A stretch of DNA of 14,123 nt. Source: CAVPEW01 sp050247895. GTDB lineage: Bacteria; Actinomycetota; Acidimicrobiia; Acidimicrobiales; VFJN01. The stretch spans positions 1-14,123 of the forward strand of contig JBFWTJ010000076.1 in assembly GCA_050247895.1 (NCBI GenBank), read 5' to 3'. The notes beneath the pieces are model-generated. The model saw only the letters and a program-made list of their open reading frames with translations. It was not told the DNA's origin and did not search any database. Shown piece after piece: positions 7,406 to 13,544 of this stretch (position 1 is the stretch's first letter; each line of letters opens with the position of its first letter). Made by a program: the position numbers and the translations under genes.

Positions 7406-8551
7406 TCAGCAGTCGTAGTCCTTCGCCATCTCACGGACGGCGTCGTGGTCGAAGTCGTTGATCTCCTCGATGAACTCGGAGGTCCAGACATCATCGACGC
7501 CGAGGGAAGAGCTCATGACCTCGAGGAAGATCCCGACCTCCTCGTCGGTGGCGTCTCCCCAACGCTCGTCGTCATCGGGCTGGCTGAAGCTGTTCCTCGA
7601 CTCGACCTCCTCGACGCCGCGAGCCAGCGCCTCCTCCTCCGGGACACCCGTCGGACGCGACTCCGGGTAGAGGTCCCAGAGGGCCTTGACCGTGCAGTCG
7701 GGTCGTTCCGTGGCGAAGACCATGGCCTTGGCCATGCCCCGAGCCAGAGCCACCACCGCCGGCCGGTTGGCCGGGTCCTCGACGAAGGACCTCAGGCCCA
7801 CCGTGCCGGTTTGGAAGCCCATGCGATCGAGGTAGGGGTCTCGGACCTCCCTGAACTCGTAGCCGGCGTTCTCGAGGCCGATGTACGCCTCCGCCCACAT
7901 GATGAGCGCATCCACGTGTCCTGCCTTCAGAGCCTCGCCGGCGTCGGCGCCCGTACCCACCCCCACGAAGTCGATGCTGTTGGGATCGCCGCCGGCACGC
8001 TCGATGTACGCCTTGCCGTAGTCGACTGCTGCCGCGGTCAGGCTCTGCACCCCGATGGTCTTGCCCACGAGGTCTGCCGGCTCCTCGATCGGGCTGTCGA
8101 GGGGAACGACCGGCCAGTGGTAGTTCTTGCGTGCCTGCACGAAGAAGGCAACGAGATCGATGCCGCTGTCAATGGCCTTGGGCAGGGTGGCCAGGCCGAA
8201 GTGCGCCAGCTCGAGCTGTCCCGCTTCGAGCGACTCGATGTTCGCGCCCGACCCACCGGCCGTCGGCGCCAGGACGACGTCCAGCCCCTCGTCCTCCCAG
8301 AAACCGAGGTACGCGGGGAGCACGAACGGGGTTGCGATCGAGAGGACGGGGGTCCCGATGCCTGTACCCAGCCTCATGCGGCCCAGGTCAGGGCGCTCGC
8401 CCTCACCCTCCCCAGCCGGCCCCTCGTCCGCCGCACCACCGTCACCGTCTGAGCTTCCAGAGGTACCGCTCGATCCGTCATCCGAGCCGCAGGCGGCAGC
8501 CAAGAGCAGCAGCGCGAGCAACACCGCTTGGACACGACGCAAGGACTTCAT
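7406..8551 (-). CDS. ABC transporter substrate-binding lipoprotein (NMT1/SsuA/TauA-like), first gene of the operon
   Basis: A 381-residue periplasmic-type binding protein anchored to the outer face of the membrane. Seen: a lipoprotein signal peptide with basic MKSLRRVQ, a hydrophobic core and lipobox AAAC (Cys21), then a Gly/Ser/Asp-rich linker to about residue 60. The mature domain carries FVLPAYLGFWEDEGLDV, a run characteristic of NMT1-like proteins, followed by ESLEAGQLELAHFG, DLVGKTIGVQSL and ALKAGHVDALIMW hinge and pocket segments. Family members bind sulfonates, nitrate, thiamine precursors and many aromatic or heterocyclic compounds, so the ligand is not predictable. The ATG at 8551 has GGAGGGG (8559-8565) seven bases upstream. 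An in-frame start 30 codons earlier would precede the signal peptide and is unlikely. The end is unremarkable (DYDC). Confidence 0.92.
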   Translation of the reverse strand: MKSLRRVQAVLLALLLLAAACGSDDGSSGTSGSSDGDGGAADEGPAGEGEGERPDLGRMRLGTGIGTPVLSIATPFVLPAYLGFWEDEGLDVVLAPTAGGSGANIESLEAGQLELAHFGLATLPKAIDSGIDLVAFFVQARKNYHWPVVPLDSPIEEPADLVGKTIGVQSLTAAAVDYGKAYIERAGGDPNSIDFVGVGTGADAGEALKAGHVDALIMWAEAYIGLENAGYEFREVRDPYLDRMGFQTGTVGLRSFVEDPANRPAVVALARGMAKAMVFATERPDCTVKALWDLYPESRPTGVPEEEALARGVEEVESRNSFSQPDDDERWGDATDEEVGIFLEVMSSSLGVDDVWTSEFIEEINDFDHDAVREMAKDYDC

Positions 8552-8558
8552 GTGGCTT

Positions 8559-8565
8559 CCCCTCC
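8559..8565 (-). promoter_or_regulatory. Ribosome-binding site of the lipoprotein gene
   Basis: GGAGGGG on the minus strand, 7 nt before the ATG at 8551. It is the strongest ribosome-binding site in the locus and supports starting translation at the signal peptide Met. Confidence 0.75.
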
Positions 8566-8615
8566 AGCTCGTCCACGGCATGGGTGTCCGGCGATCGCGC
8601 CACCCCCTGCCCCCC

Positions 8616-8639
8616 GGATCCGCGCTGATGCGCGGCTCC
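8616..8639. promoter_or_regulatory. 24-nt imperfect palindrome in the operon leader (candidate operator or RNA hairpin)
   Basis: Seen: arms GGATCCGCGC (8616-8625) and GCGCGGCTCC (8630-8639) are inverted copies with one mismatch in ten, separated by TGAT. It sits roughly 16-39 nt downstream of the predicted transcription start of the operon. Symmetry of this kind suits a dimeric regulator such as the divergent GntR protein; alternatively it folds as a stable hairpin in the mRNA leader. Which applies is inference. Confidence 0.5.
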
Positions 8640-8661
8640 ACATCGAGAATTACCTGATTTG

Positions 8662-8689
8662 ATTATAACCATCTGCAGCCGTTCGACAA
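8662..8689 (-). promoter_or_regulatory. Predicted main promoter of the seven-gene operon
   Basis: On the minus strand, TTGTCG (8684-8689) and a perfect TATAAT (8662-8667) are separated by 16 nt, close to the consensus for a housekeeping sigma factor. The surrounding 8641-8700 contains 31 A/T of 60, standing out sharply from neighbouring DNA. The start of transcription would be near 8655, giving a leader of about 100 nt before the lipoprotein ATG. Confidence 0.65.
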
Positions 8690-8816
8690 CAGGGCCTCGC
8701 AGGTCGCCCGCGGCAGCTGCACTTCATAGGACGTCCCATCGAGGCAGCCTTCAAAGCCCAACACGCCCATCGATGGGCCGGAACAGGCTCGGCACCAGCC
8801 GGCGTCTCAGGCTCCA

Positions 8817-8854
8817 GATCGATCGGCGAAGCCGTCGCCAAGCGTCGATTGATC
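8817..8854. repeat. Inverted repeat upstream of the GntR gene
   Basis: GATCGATCG (8817-8825) and CGATTGATC (8846-8854) are inverted copies with one mismatch. A nested perfect 5-bp stem (GGCGA 8825-8829 / TCGCC 8835-8839) lies inside. Position about 80-120 bp before the regulator start would suit autoregulation or activation, but no known operator consensus is matched. Confidence 0.4.
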
Positions 8855-8936
8855 GTAATGGTCCGTGTCCAAATGGGTCCGGCCGGCCTGTAGATTGAGC
8901 CCGGTTCAGCACCCGGACAAGGACGGTTCGAGACCC

Positions 8937-9683
8937 ATGGAGGCATCGGGCACGAGGCACGTCGAGATGCATCGGACCCCCAAGACGTCCGAGACCGTCG
9001 CCCACCGCATCGTCCACGACATCGTGACCGGCGGTCTGGGAGCCGGCGGTCGCCTCCCACCCGAAGCCGCGATGCTGGACGGCTACAAGGTGAGCCGTGC
9101 GTCTCTACGCGAGGCTTTGCGGCTCCTCGAGGTGCAGGGCCTGATATCGCTCAAGCCAGGTCCCGGTGGAGGTGCCGTCGTCGGGAAGGCCGAGGCCCTC
9201 AACCTCGCCCGCGTGATGTCGCTGTACTTCAACCTCAGCGGCATGACCTACGGAGAGCTGTTCCAGACCCAGGGCCTGTTCGAACCCCTGTGCGCCGAGG
9301 CCACCGCACGCAACGGCGATCCCGACGAGCTCCGAGAGGCGTTCAGTCCGTTCATGGCGGCCGACCACCCCACCGACGGGGCCCCCTACTTCGACCGGGT
9401 CCATGACTTCCATCTGCTCGTCTACCGCTTCACCGGGAACCGAATCCTGTCCCTGGTGACCCAGGCCATCAGCCTGATCGTCACCACCCACGTCGTGGCG
9501 ACGATGGATCCCGCCCCTTGTCGCCCGACCCTCATCGAAGACCATCGGGAGATGGCCCAAGCCTTCATGAACGGATGGGCCACCAAGGCGCGGGAGATCA
9601 TGGCGCAGCATCACGCCGGCCTGCTCAGCTTCTGCCGGGAGAACTGGCCCATGCGTCTCGGCGAGCTCGTCGAGTGGAGGTAA
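8937..9683 (+). CDS. GntR family transcriptional regulator, FadR/FCD subfamily
   Basis: A 248-residue DNA-binding regulator. Seen: a winged helix-turn-helix at about 18-83 (ETVAHRIVHDIVTGGLGAGG, LPPEAAMLDGYKVSRASLREALRLLE, then the wing GLISLKPGPGGGAVV) and an all-helical FCD ligand-binding domain at about 90-235. Ligand/metal His candidates are H159 (VHDFHLLVYRFTGN), H203 (EDHREMAQAF) and H225 (MAQHH). The usual Asp four residues before the first His is replaced by Val155, with Asp153 and Asp157 nearby, so the metal site may be atypical. I chose ATG at 8937 with AAGGACGG (8919-8926) ten bases upstream; GTG at 8865 or ATG at 8967 are alternatives. It faces the catabolic operon and most likely controls it, releasing DNA when a substrate or intermediate binds. 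Confidence 0.88.
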   Translation: MEASGTRHVEMHRTPKTSETVAHRIVHDIVTGGLGAGGRLPPEAAMLDGYKVSRASLREALRLLEVQGLISLKPGPGGGAVVGKAEALNLARVMSLYFNLSGMTYGELFQTQGLFEPLCAEATARNGDPDELREAFSPFMAADHPTDGAPYFDRVHDFHLLVYRFTGNRILSLVTQAISLIVTTHVVATMDPAPCRPTLIEDHREMAQAFMNGWATKAREIMAQHHAGLLSFCRENWPMRLGELVEWR

Positions 9684-9734
9684 CCGCTCCACCGCCCCGA
9701 GCCGAGCCCCGACCGAGCGAACCCTCCCCGCCGA

Positions 9735-9992
9735 TCAGGCCCCGGGATCCTCGCCGACCTCACGCAGGGCGTCGCGCAGCGCGAGGCGCAGGCGGCGGGC
9801 CACGTCGGGGGGCAGGTGGCAGATGAGCCCGGCGCCGGGGCGGCCGACCTCCTCGACGGTCAGCACGACCCTGGGCACGGCGTCGTCGTAGTCGTCGCTG
9901 ATGGCGACGGCCCACGAGAGCTGCTGGAGGTCGTCGTCCGACGGCGGGAGCTCGTCGGCCCGGAACGGGTGGTCGTCGATGGACCGGCGCAC
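9735..9992 (-). CDS. Small conserved-looking hypothetical protein
   Basis: An 85-residue acidic protein that I do not recognise. Seen: a polar Asp-rich N-terminal half (SIDDHPF, PPSDDDLQQLSWAVAISDDYDD), a beta-like segment PRVVLTVEEVGRPGAGLICHL and a basic amphipathic helix PPDVARRLRLALRDALREVGE at the end. No signal peptide, membrane segment or catalytic motif is visible. The GTG at 9992 is the first plausible start after the divergent -10 TACTGT (10001-10006); no Shine-Dalgarno is seen, so the transcript may be leaderless. The frame stays open further upstream only by running antisense through hemE. It is convergent with the GntR gene and divergent from hemE. Its secondary-structure-like pattern and clean edges make it more likely real than not. 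Confidence 0.65.
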   Translation of the reverse strand: MRRSIDDHPFRADELPPSDDDLQQLSWAVAISDDYDDAVPRVVLTVEEVGRPGAGLICHLPPDVARRLRLALRDALREVGEDPGA

Positions 9993-10000
9993 GGGGGCCG

Positions 10001-10010
10001 ACAGTAGGGT
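10001..10010. promoter_or_regulatory. Overlapping divergent -10 elements for the small gene and hemE
   Basis: ACAGTAGGGT contains TAGGGT (10005-10010) on the plus strand and TACTGT (10006-10001) on the minus strand, sharing two bases. Both fit TANNNT. hemE GTG begins 8 nt after the plus element and the small gene's GTG begins 9 nt after the minus element, spacing expected for leaderless transcripts. Clear -35 boxes are not visible on either side (TGGACC at 9980-9985 is a weak candidate for hemE). Confidence 0.5.
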
Positions 10011-10017
10011 CCCCGCA

Positions 10018-11079
10018 GTGCCACCGTCGCCCGACGCCCCGTTCCTGCGCGCCTGCCGGGGCCTGGCCGCCGACCGGGTCCCGGTGTGGTTCATGCGCCA
10101 GGCCGGGCGGTCGCTGCCCGAGTACCGGGCCCGGCGCGGCACCGGCAGCATCCTCGACGCCATCCGCCGGCCCGACCTGGCCGCCGAGCTGACCCTCCAG
10201 CCGGTCCGCCGCCACGGCGTGGACGCCGCCATCCTCTACAGCGACATCGTGGTCCCGGTGGCCGCCATCGGCTTCGGGGTCGACGTGGCGCCCGGCGTGG
10301 GCCCGGTCGTCGAGCGCCCCTTCGCCGGCAAGGCCGACCTCGACCGCCTCCGCCCGCTCGAGCCCGACCTCGACGTCCCCTACGTGGCCGAGACCGTGCG
10401 CATCCTGGCCGGCGAGCTGGGCGACGTGCCCCTCATCGGCTTCGCCGGGGCGCCGTTCACCGTGGCCAGCTACCTCGTCGAGGGCCGGCCGTCGCGCACC
10501 TACGCCCGGACCAAGGCGCTCATGCTCGGCGACCCCGGCCTGTGGGCTGAGCTCGTCGACCGGCTGGCCGACCTGGCCGTCGCCTCGCTGCGGGCCCAGG
10601 TCGCGGCGGGCGCCTCGGCGGTCCAGCTCTTCGACTCCTGGGCCGGCGCCCTGGCCCCCGACGTCTACGAGCACTTCGTCCAGCCGGCCAGCCGCAAGGT
10701 CTTCGAGGGGGTGGCCGACCTGGGCGTGCCCCGCATCCACTTCGGCGTGGGCACCGGCGAGCTGCTCGGCGCCATGGCCGACGCCGGGGCCGACGTGGTC
10801 GGCGTCGACTGGCGGGTCCCGCTCGACGCCGCACGGCGCCGGGTCGGCGACAAGCCCGTCCAGGGCAACCTCGACCCGGCCGTCTGCGGCGCACCCTGGC
10901 CGGTGGTCGAGGCCGCGGCCCGCGACGTGCTGGCCCGCAACGGCGGCCGACCGGGCCACGTGTTCAACCTCGGCCACGGGGTCCTGCCCGAGACCGACCC
11001 GGGCGTGCTCACCCGCCTCGTCGAGCTCGTCCACCGCGAGGGCCGGGCCGGCGGCGAGGGGACCGGCGGCGGCGCGTGA
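10018..11079 (+). CDS. hemE: Uroporphyrinogen decarboxylase
   Basis: A 353-residue cytosolic enzyme that removes four carboxyl groups from uroporphyrinogen III to give coproporphyrinogen III. Seen: the signature PVWFMRQAGRSLPEYR (22-37) with substrate-binding Arg27 and Arg31, ILYSDIVVP with catalytic Asp76, GFAGAPFTVASYLVEG (141-156) with Tyr152, FDSWAG with Ser207, and VFNLGHGVLPETDP with His320. These correspond to the key residues of characterised enzymes, and the length is normal. The GTG at 10018 has no ribosome-binding site but lies 8 nt after a TANNNT element, so a leaderless start fits; earlier in-frame codons overlap the divergent gene. It heads the hemE-hemH-hemY operon. The C-terminal RAGGEGTGGGA is a low-complexity tail. 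Confidence 0.96.
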   Translation: MPPSPDAPFLRACRGLAADRVPVWFMRQAGRSLPEYRARRGTGSILDAIRRPDLAAELTLQPVRRHGVDAAILYSDIVVPVAAIGFGVDVAPGVGPVVERPFAGKADLDRLRPLEPDLDVPYVAETVRILAGELGDVPLIGFAGAPFTVASYLVEGRPSRTYARTKALMLGDPGLWAELVDRLADLAVASLRAQVAAGASAVQLFDSWAGALAPDVYEHFVQPASRKVFEGVADLGVPRIHFGVGTGELLGAMADAGADVVGVDWRVPLDAARRRVGDKPVQGNLDPAVCGAPWPVVEAAARDVLARNGGRPGHVFNLGHGVLPETDPGVLTRLVELVHREGRAGGEGTGGGA

Positions 11080-11984
11080 CCGTCGGCGTGGTGGCCATGG
11101 CCTACGGCACCCCGGCGTCACCCGACGACGTCGAGGCCTACTACACCCACATCCGGCGGGGCCGGCCACCGTCGGCCGAGCAGCTGGCCGAGGTCGCCGG
11201 GCGCTACCGGGCCATCGGCGGCACCTCGCCGCTGGCCGAGCGCACCCGCGACCAGGCCGCCCGGCTCCAGGGCGCGCTCGACGAGAGGGCCCCCGGCCGG
11301 TTCCGGGTCGTGCTGGGCTTCAAGCACGCGGCGCCCTTCGTGGAGGACGCCGTGGCCGAGCTGGCCGCCGCCGGTGCCTCCCGCGTCGTGGGCCTGGTCC
11401 TCGCCCCCCACCACGCGGCGGCCTCGGTCGGCGAGTACCTGGACCGGATGGCCGCCGCGGCCCGGGCCCACGGGCTGCCCGCCGCCGCCATCGAGTCGTG
11501 GGCCGACGAGCCCACCTACCTCGACCTCCTCGCCGGGGCCGTGCGCGACGGGCTGGCCGCGATGCCGCCGGGGACCAAGGTCCTCTTCACCGCCCACTCG
11601 CTGCCCGAACGGGTCCTCGACGGCGACCCCTACCCCGACCAGCTGCGGGCCTCTGCCGCCGCGGTCGCGGCCCGGGTGGGCCTGGACCGGTGGGCCGACT
11701 GGTCGATCTGCTGGCAGTCCGCCGGCGCCACGCCCGAGCCGTGGCGGGGGCCCGACGTGCGCGACGTCATCCGGGACCTGGCCGGGACCGGGCGGGCCAC
11801 CGGGGTGCTGGTCTGCCCCCAGGGCTTCGTCTCCGAGCACCTCGAGGTGCTCTACGACCTCGACGTGCAGGCCGCCGCCGTGGCGGCCGAGGTCGGCCTG
11901 CCGTTCGCCCGCACGCGGGTGCTGGGCGACGACCCCACCGTCTTCGGGGCCCTGGCCGAGCGGGTCCTGGCCCTCGCCCCGTGA
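11076..11984 (+). CDS. hemH: Ferrochelatase (probably coproporphyrin III type, CpfC)
   Basis: A 302-residue enzyme that inserts ferrous iron into the porphyrin ring. In Actinomycetota the substrate is coproporphyrin III, so CpfC is the likely function. Seen: RYRAIGGTSPLAERT near the N-terminus, GFKHAAPFVEDAV (81-93), FTAHSLPERV with catalytic His174, WSICWQSAGATPEPWRGPD (209-227) and CPQGFVSEHLEVLYDLD with Glu257. The protein ends at LALAP without the C-terminal cysteine cluster of [2Fe-2S] ferrochelatases; only Cys212 and Cys247 are present, so an Fe-S cluster of that type is unlikely. The GTG start overlaps the hemE stop in GTGA, giving translational coupling. Confidence 0.94.
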   Translation: MTVGVVAMAYGTPASPDDVEAYYTHIRRGRPPSAEQLAEVAGRYRAIGGTSPLAERTRDQAARLQGALDERAPGRFRVVLGFKHAAPFVEDAVAELAAAGASRVVGLVLAPHHAAASVGEYLDRMAAAARAHGLPAAAIESWADEPTYLDLLAGAVRDGLAAMPPGTKVLFTAHSLPERVLDGDPYPDQLRASAAAVAARVGLDRWADWSICWQSAGATPEPWRGPDVRDVIRDLAGTGRATGVLVCPQGFVSEHLEVLYDLDVQAAAVAAEVGLPFARTRVLGDDPTVFGALAERVLALAP

Positions 11985-13363
11985 CCGGACGACCGGTCGA
12001 CCTGGTCGTCGTCGGGGGCGGCACGACCGGCCTTGCCGCGGCCTGGGAGGCCAGCGGCCGGGGTGCCACGGTGGCCGTGGTCGATCCCGGGCCCCTCGGC
12101 GGGAAGGTCCGGGCCTCGGGGTTCGACGGGGGGATCCTCGACGAGGGGGCCGACGCGTTCCTGGCCCGGGTCCCCGAGGGCGTCGAGCTGTGCCGGGAGC
12201 TGGGCCTCGGGGGCGACCTCGTCGCGCCGGCGGCGCGCCGGGCCCTGGTGTGGAGCCGGGGCGCGCTGCGCCCGCTGCCCGGGTCGCACCTGATGGGCGT
12301 GCCGACCGACCTCGACGAGCTGGCCGCCACCGGCATCGTCTCGGCCGAGGGCGTCGAGCGGGCCCGGGCCGACCTGACCCGGCCGTTCCCCCCTCCCGGT
12401 GACGACGACCTGACCGTGGGTGCCCTGATCCGGGAGCGCCTGGGCGACGAGGTGCTCGAACGGCTGGTCGACCCCCTGGTCGGCGGCATCAACGCCGGCG
12501 ACTCGGACCGCCTGTCGCTGCGGGCCACCGTGCCCCAGCTCGACGCCGCGGCCCGCAGCGGACACCCCTCCCTGGTCGCGGGGGCCGAGGCGCTGCGGAA
12601 GGCCGCGACCGCGGATCCCGCGGCCCCGGTGTTCTTCGCCCCGCGGGGCGGGATGGGTGCCCTCGTGGAACGGCTGGTGGCCGGGCTGGCCGGGCGGGGC
12701 GTGACGTTCCTGGCCGCGCCGGTCGAGGGCCTGGCCCGGGACGGGACCGGCTGGTCGCTGGCCACCGGGGCCGGCCCGGTCGGCGCGGCCCGGGTCGTGG
12801 TGACCACGCCCGCGGCGCCGGCCGCGGCCCTGCTGCGCCCGGTGGCCCCCCGGGCCGCCACCCTGCTCGCCGCCGTGCCCTACGCGTCGGTGGCCATGGT
12901 GGCCCTGTCGGTGCCCCGGGCCGGGATCGACCGGGAGCTCGACGGCAGCGGCTTCCTGGTGCCCCGGGTCGAGGGCCGGCTCGTGACGGCCTGCTCGTGG
13001 ACATCGTCCAAGTGGGCCCACCTGGCCCGCGACGACCGGGCCTGGCTCCGGGCGTCGGTCGGCCGCGACGGGGACGAGCGGGGCCTCGACCTGCCCGACG
13101 GCCCGCTGGTCGACGCCGTGCTGGCCGACCTGGCCGACCTGATGGGCCTGCGGGACTCGCCGACCTGGGCCCGGGTCACCCGCTGGGTCGGCTCCTTGCC
13201 CCAGTACCGACCCGGCCACCTGGACCGGGTCGACGCGGTGGAGGCCGACCTGCGCGCCGCGGCGCCGGGGCTGGCCTGGACCGGGGCCGGCGCCCGGGGC
13301 CTCGGGGTCCCCGCCTGCATCCGCCAGGGCCGCACCACCGCCGCCGTGCTGCTGGCCGGCTGA
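11981..13363 (+). CDS. hemY: FAD-dependent protoporphyrinogen/coproporphyrinogen III oxidase (HemY/CgoX)
   Basis: A 460-residue flavoprotein oxidising coproporphyrinogen III to coproporphyrin III in the monoderm pathway. Seen: the Rossmann FAD motif DLVVVGGGTTGLAAAWEA (7-24) followed by LGGKVRASGFDGGILDEGADAF (39-60), the family block LVDPLVGGINAGDSDRLSLRAT (162-183), FFAPRGGMGALVERL (218-232), WVGSLPQYRPGHLDRV in the C-terminal third, and the closing GLGVPACIRQGRTTAAVLLAG FAD-contacting segment. Length is typical. The GTG at 11981 overlaps the hemH stop (GTGA). An in-frame extension upstream is merely hemH in another frame. The decarboxylase ChdC/HemQ that would finish heme is not found within the window. 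Confidence 0.95.
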   Translation: MTGRPVDLVVVGGGTTGLAAAWEASGRGATVAVVDPGPLGGKVRASGFDGGILDEGADAFLARVPEGVELCRELGLGGDLVAPAARRALVWSRGALRPLPGSHLMGVPTDLDELAATGIVSAEGVERARADLTRPFPPPGDDDLTVGALIRERLGDEVLERLVDPLVGGINAGDSDRLSLRATVPQLDAAARSGHPSLVAGAEALRKAATADPAAPVFFAPRGGMGALVERLVAGLAGRGVTFLAAPVEGLARDGTGWSLATGAGPVGAARVVVTTPAAPAAALLRPVAPRAATLLAAVPYASVAMVALSVPRAGIDRELDGSGFLVPRVEGRLVTACSWTSSKWAHLARDDRAWLRASVGRDGDERGLDLPDGPLVDAVLADLADLMGLRDSPTWARVTRWVGSLPQYRPGHLDRVDAVEADLRAAAPGLAWTGAGARGLGVPACIRQGRTTAAVLLAG

Positions 13364-13377
13364 GGGCCGACCGGCCC
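13364..13377 (+). terminator. GC-rich hairpin directly after hemY
   Basis: GGGCC (13364-13368) and GGCCC (13373-13377) form a 5-bp all-GC stem around GACC, starting at the base after the hemY stop. No T tract follows, so intrinsic termination is uncertain. It may mark the end of the heme operon or simply reflect base composition. Confidence 0.3.
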
Positions 13378-13544
13378 GGGCGAGCGCCGAGCGTCCGGCG
13401 GCGACGGACGGGGTCGCATCCTGCCCGACGGCCGGTGACGGCGACGAGCCGCGGCCTCGGAGGGCGACAGCGACACGGCGGCGGGCCCGGCGGCAGCGAC
13501 GCGCCCGGTGTCGCCCGGAGGGGGCCGGCTGGCATCATGGGCCG
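13378..13544. other. Non-coding gap between hemY and the sortase gene
   Basis: No supported gene is seen. The stretch is rich in CGGCG-type short repeats. CATCAT (13533-13538) lies 6 nt before the sortase ATG, and a purine-rich GGAGGGGG (13517-13524) lies about 20 nt before it; either could matter for sortase expression but the spacing of the latter is poor. Confidence 0.4.

Larger units (their letters stand above)
8552..8936. other. Divergent intergenic regulatory region
   Basis: This 385-bp gap separates the operon from its divergent regulator. It contains the operon promoter, the leader palindrome and a second inverted repeat (GATCGATCG 8817-8825 with CGATTGATC 8846-8854, one mismatch, enclosing a GGCGA/TCGCC hairpin at 8825-8839). 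A possible -10 for the regulator is TAGATT at 8891-8896, with no convincing -35. One plus-strand frame stays open from about 8669 to 8890 but has no good start and covers the promoter, so I do not call a gene. Confidence 0.6.

Noticed and set aside
8881..8888. GGCCGGCC palindrome before the GntR gene
   Set aside because: Short all-GC palindromes are frequent in this DNA and nothing ties it to regulation.
8669..8893. Open plus-strand frame in the intergenic region (reads ...GRPIEAAFKAQHAHRWAG...)
   Set aside because: It looks faintly protein-like, but has no credible start, overlaps the operon promoter and matches no family I recognise; a decayed gene remnant cannot be excluded.
8650..9060. 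136-residue open frame on the minus strand overlapping the GntR start
   Set aside because: It runs antisense through the conserved winged-helix region and ends within the operon promoter; Arg/Cys/Pro-rich composition is not protein-like.
9684..9734. Possible bidirectional terminator between the convergent GntR and small genes
   Set aside because: Only a 5-bp CGCTC/GAGCG pairing with a large loop and no T tract is seen.
9760..11169. 469-residue open frame on the minus strand across hemE
   Set aside because: It is a shadow of hemE in very GC-rich DNA, dominated by Gly, Ala, Asp and Arg, while hemE has every catalytic residue.
11852..13219. 455-residue open frame on the minus strand across hemY
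   Set aside because: Antisense to a complete HemY with FAD motifs; long antisense frames are expected at this GC content.
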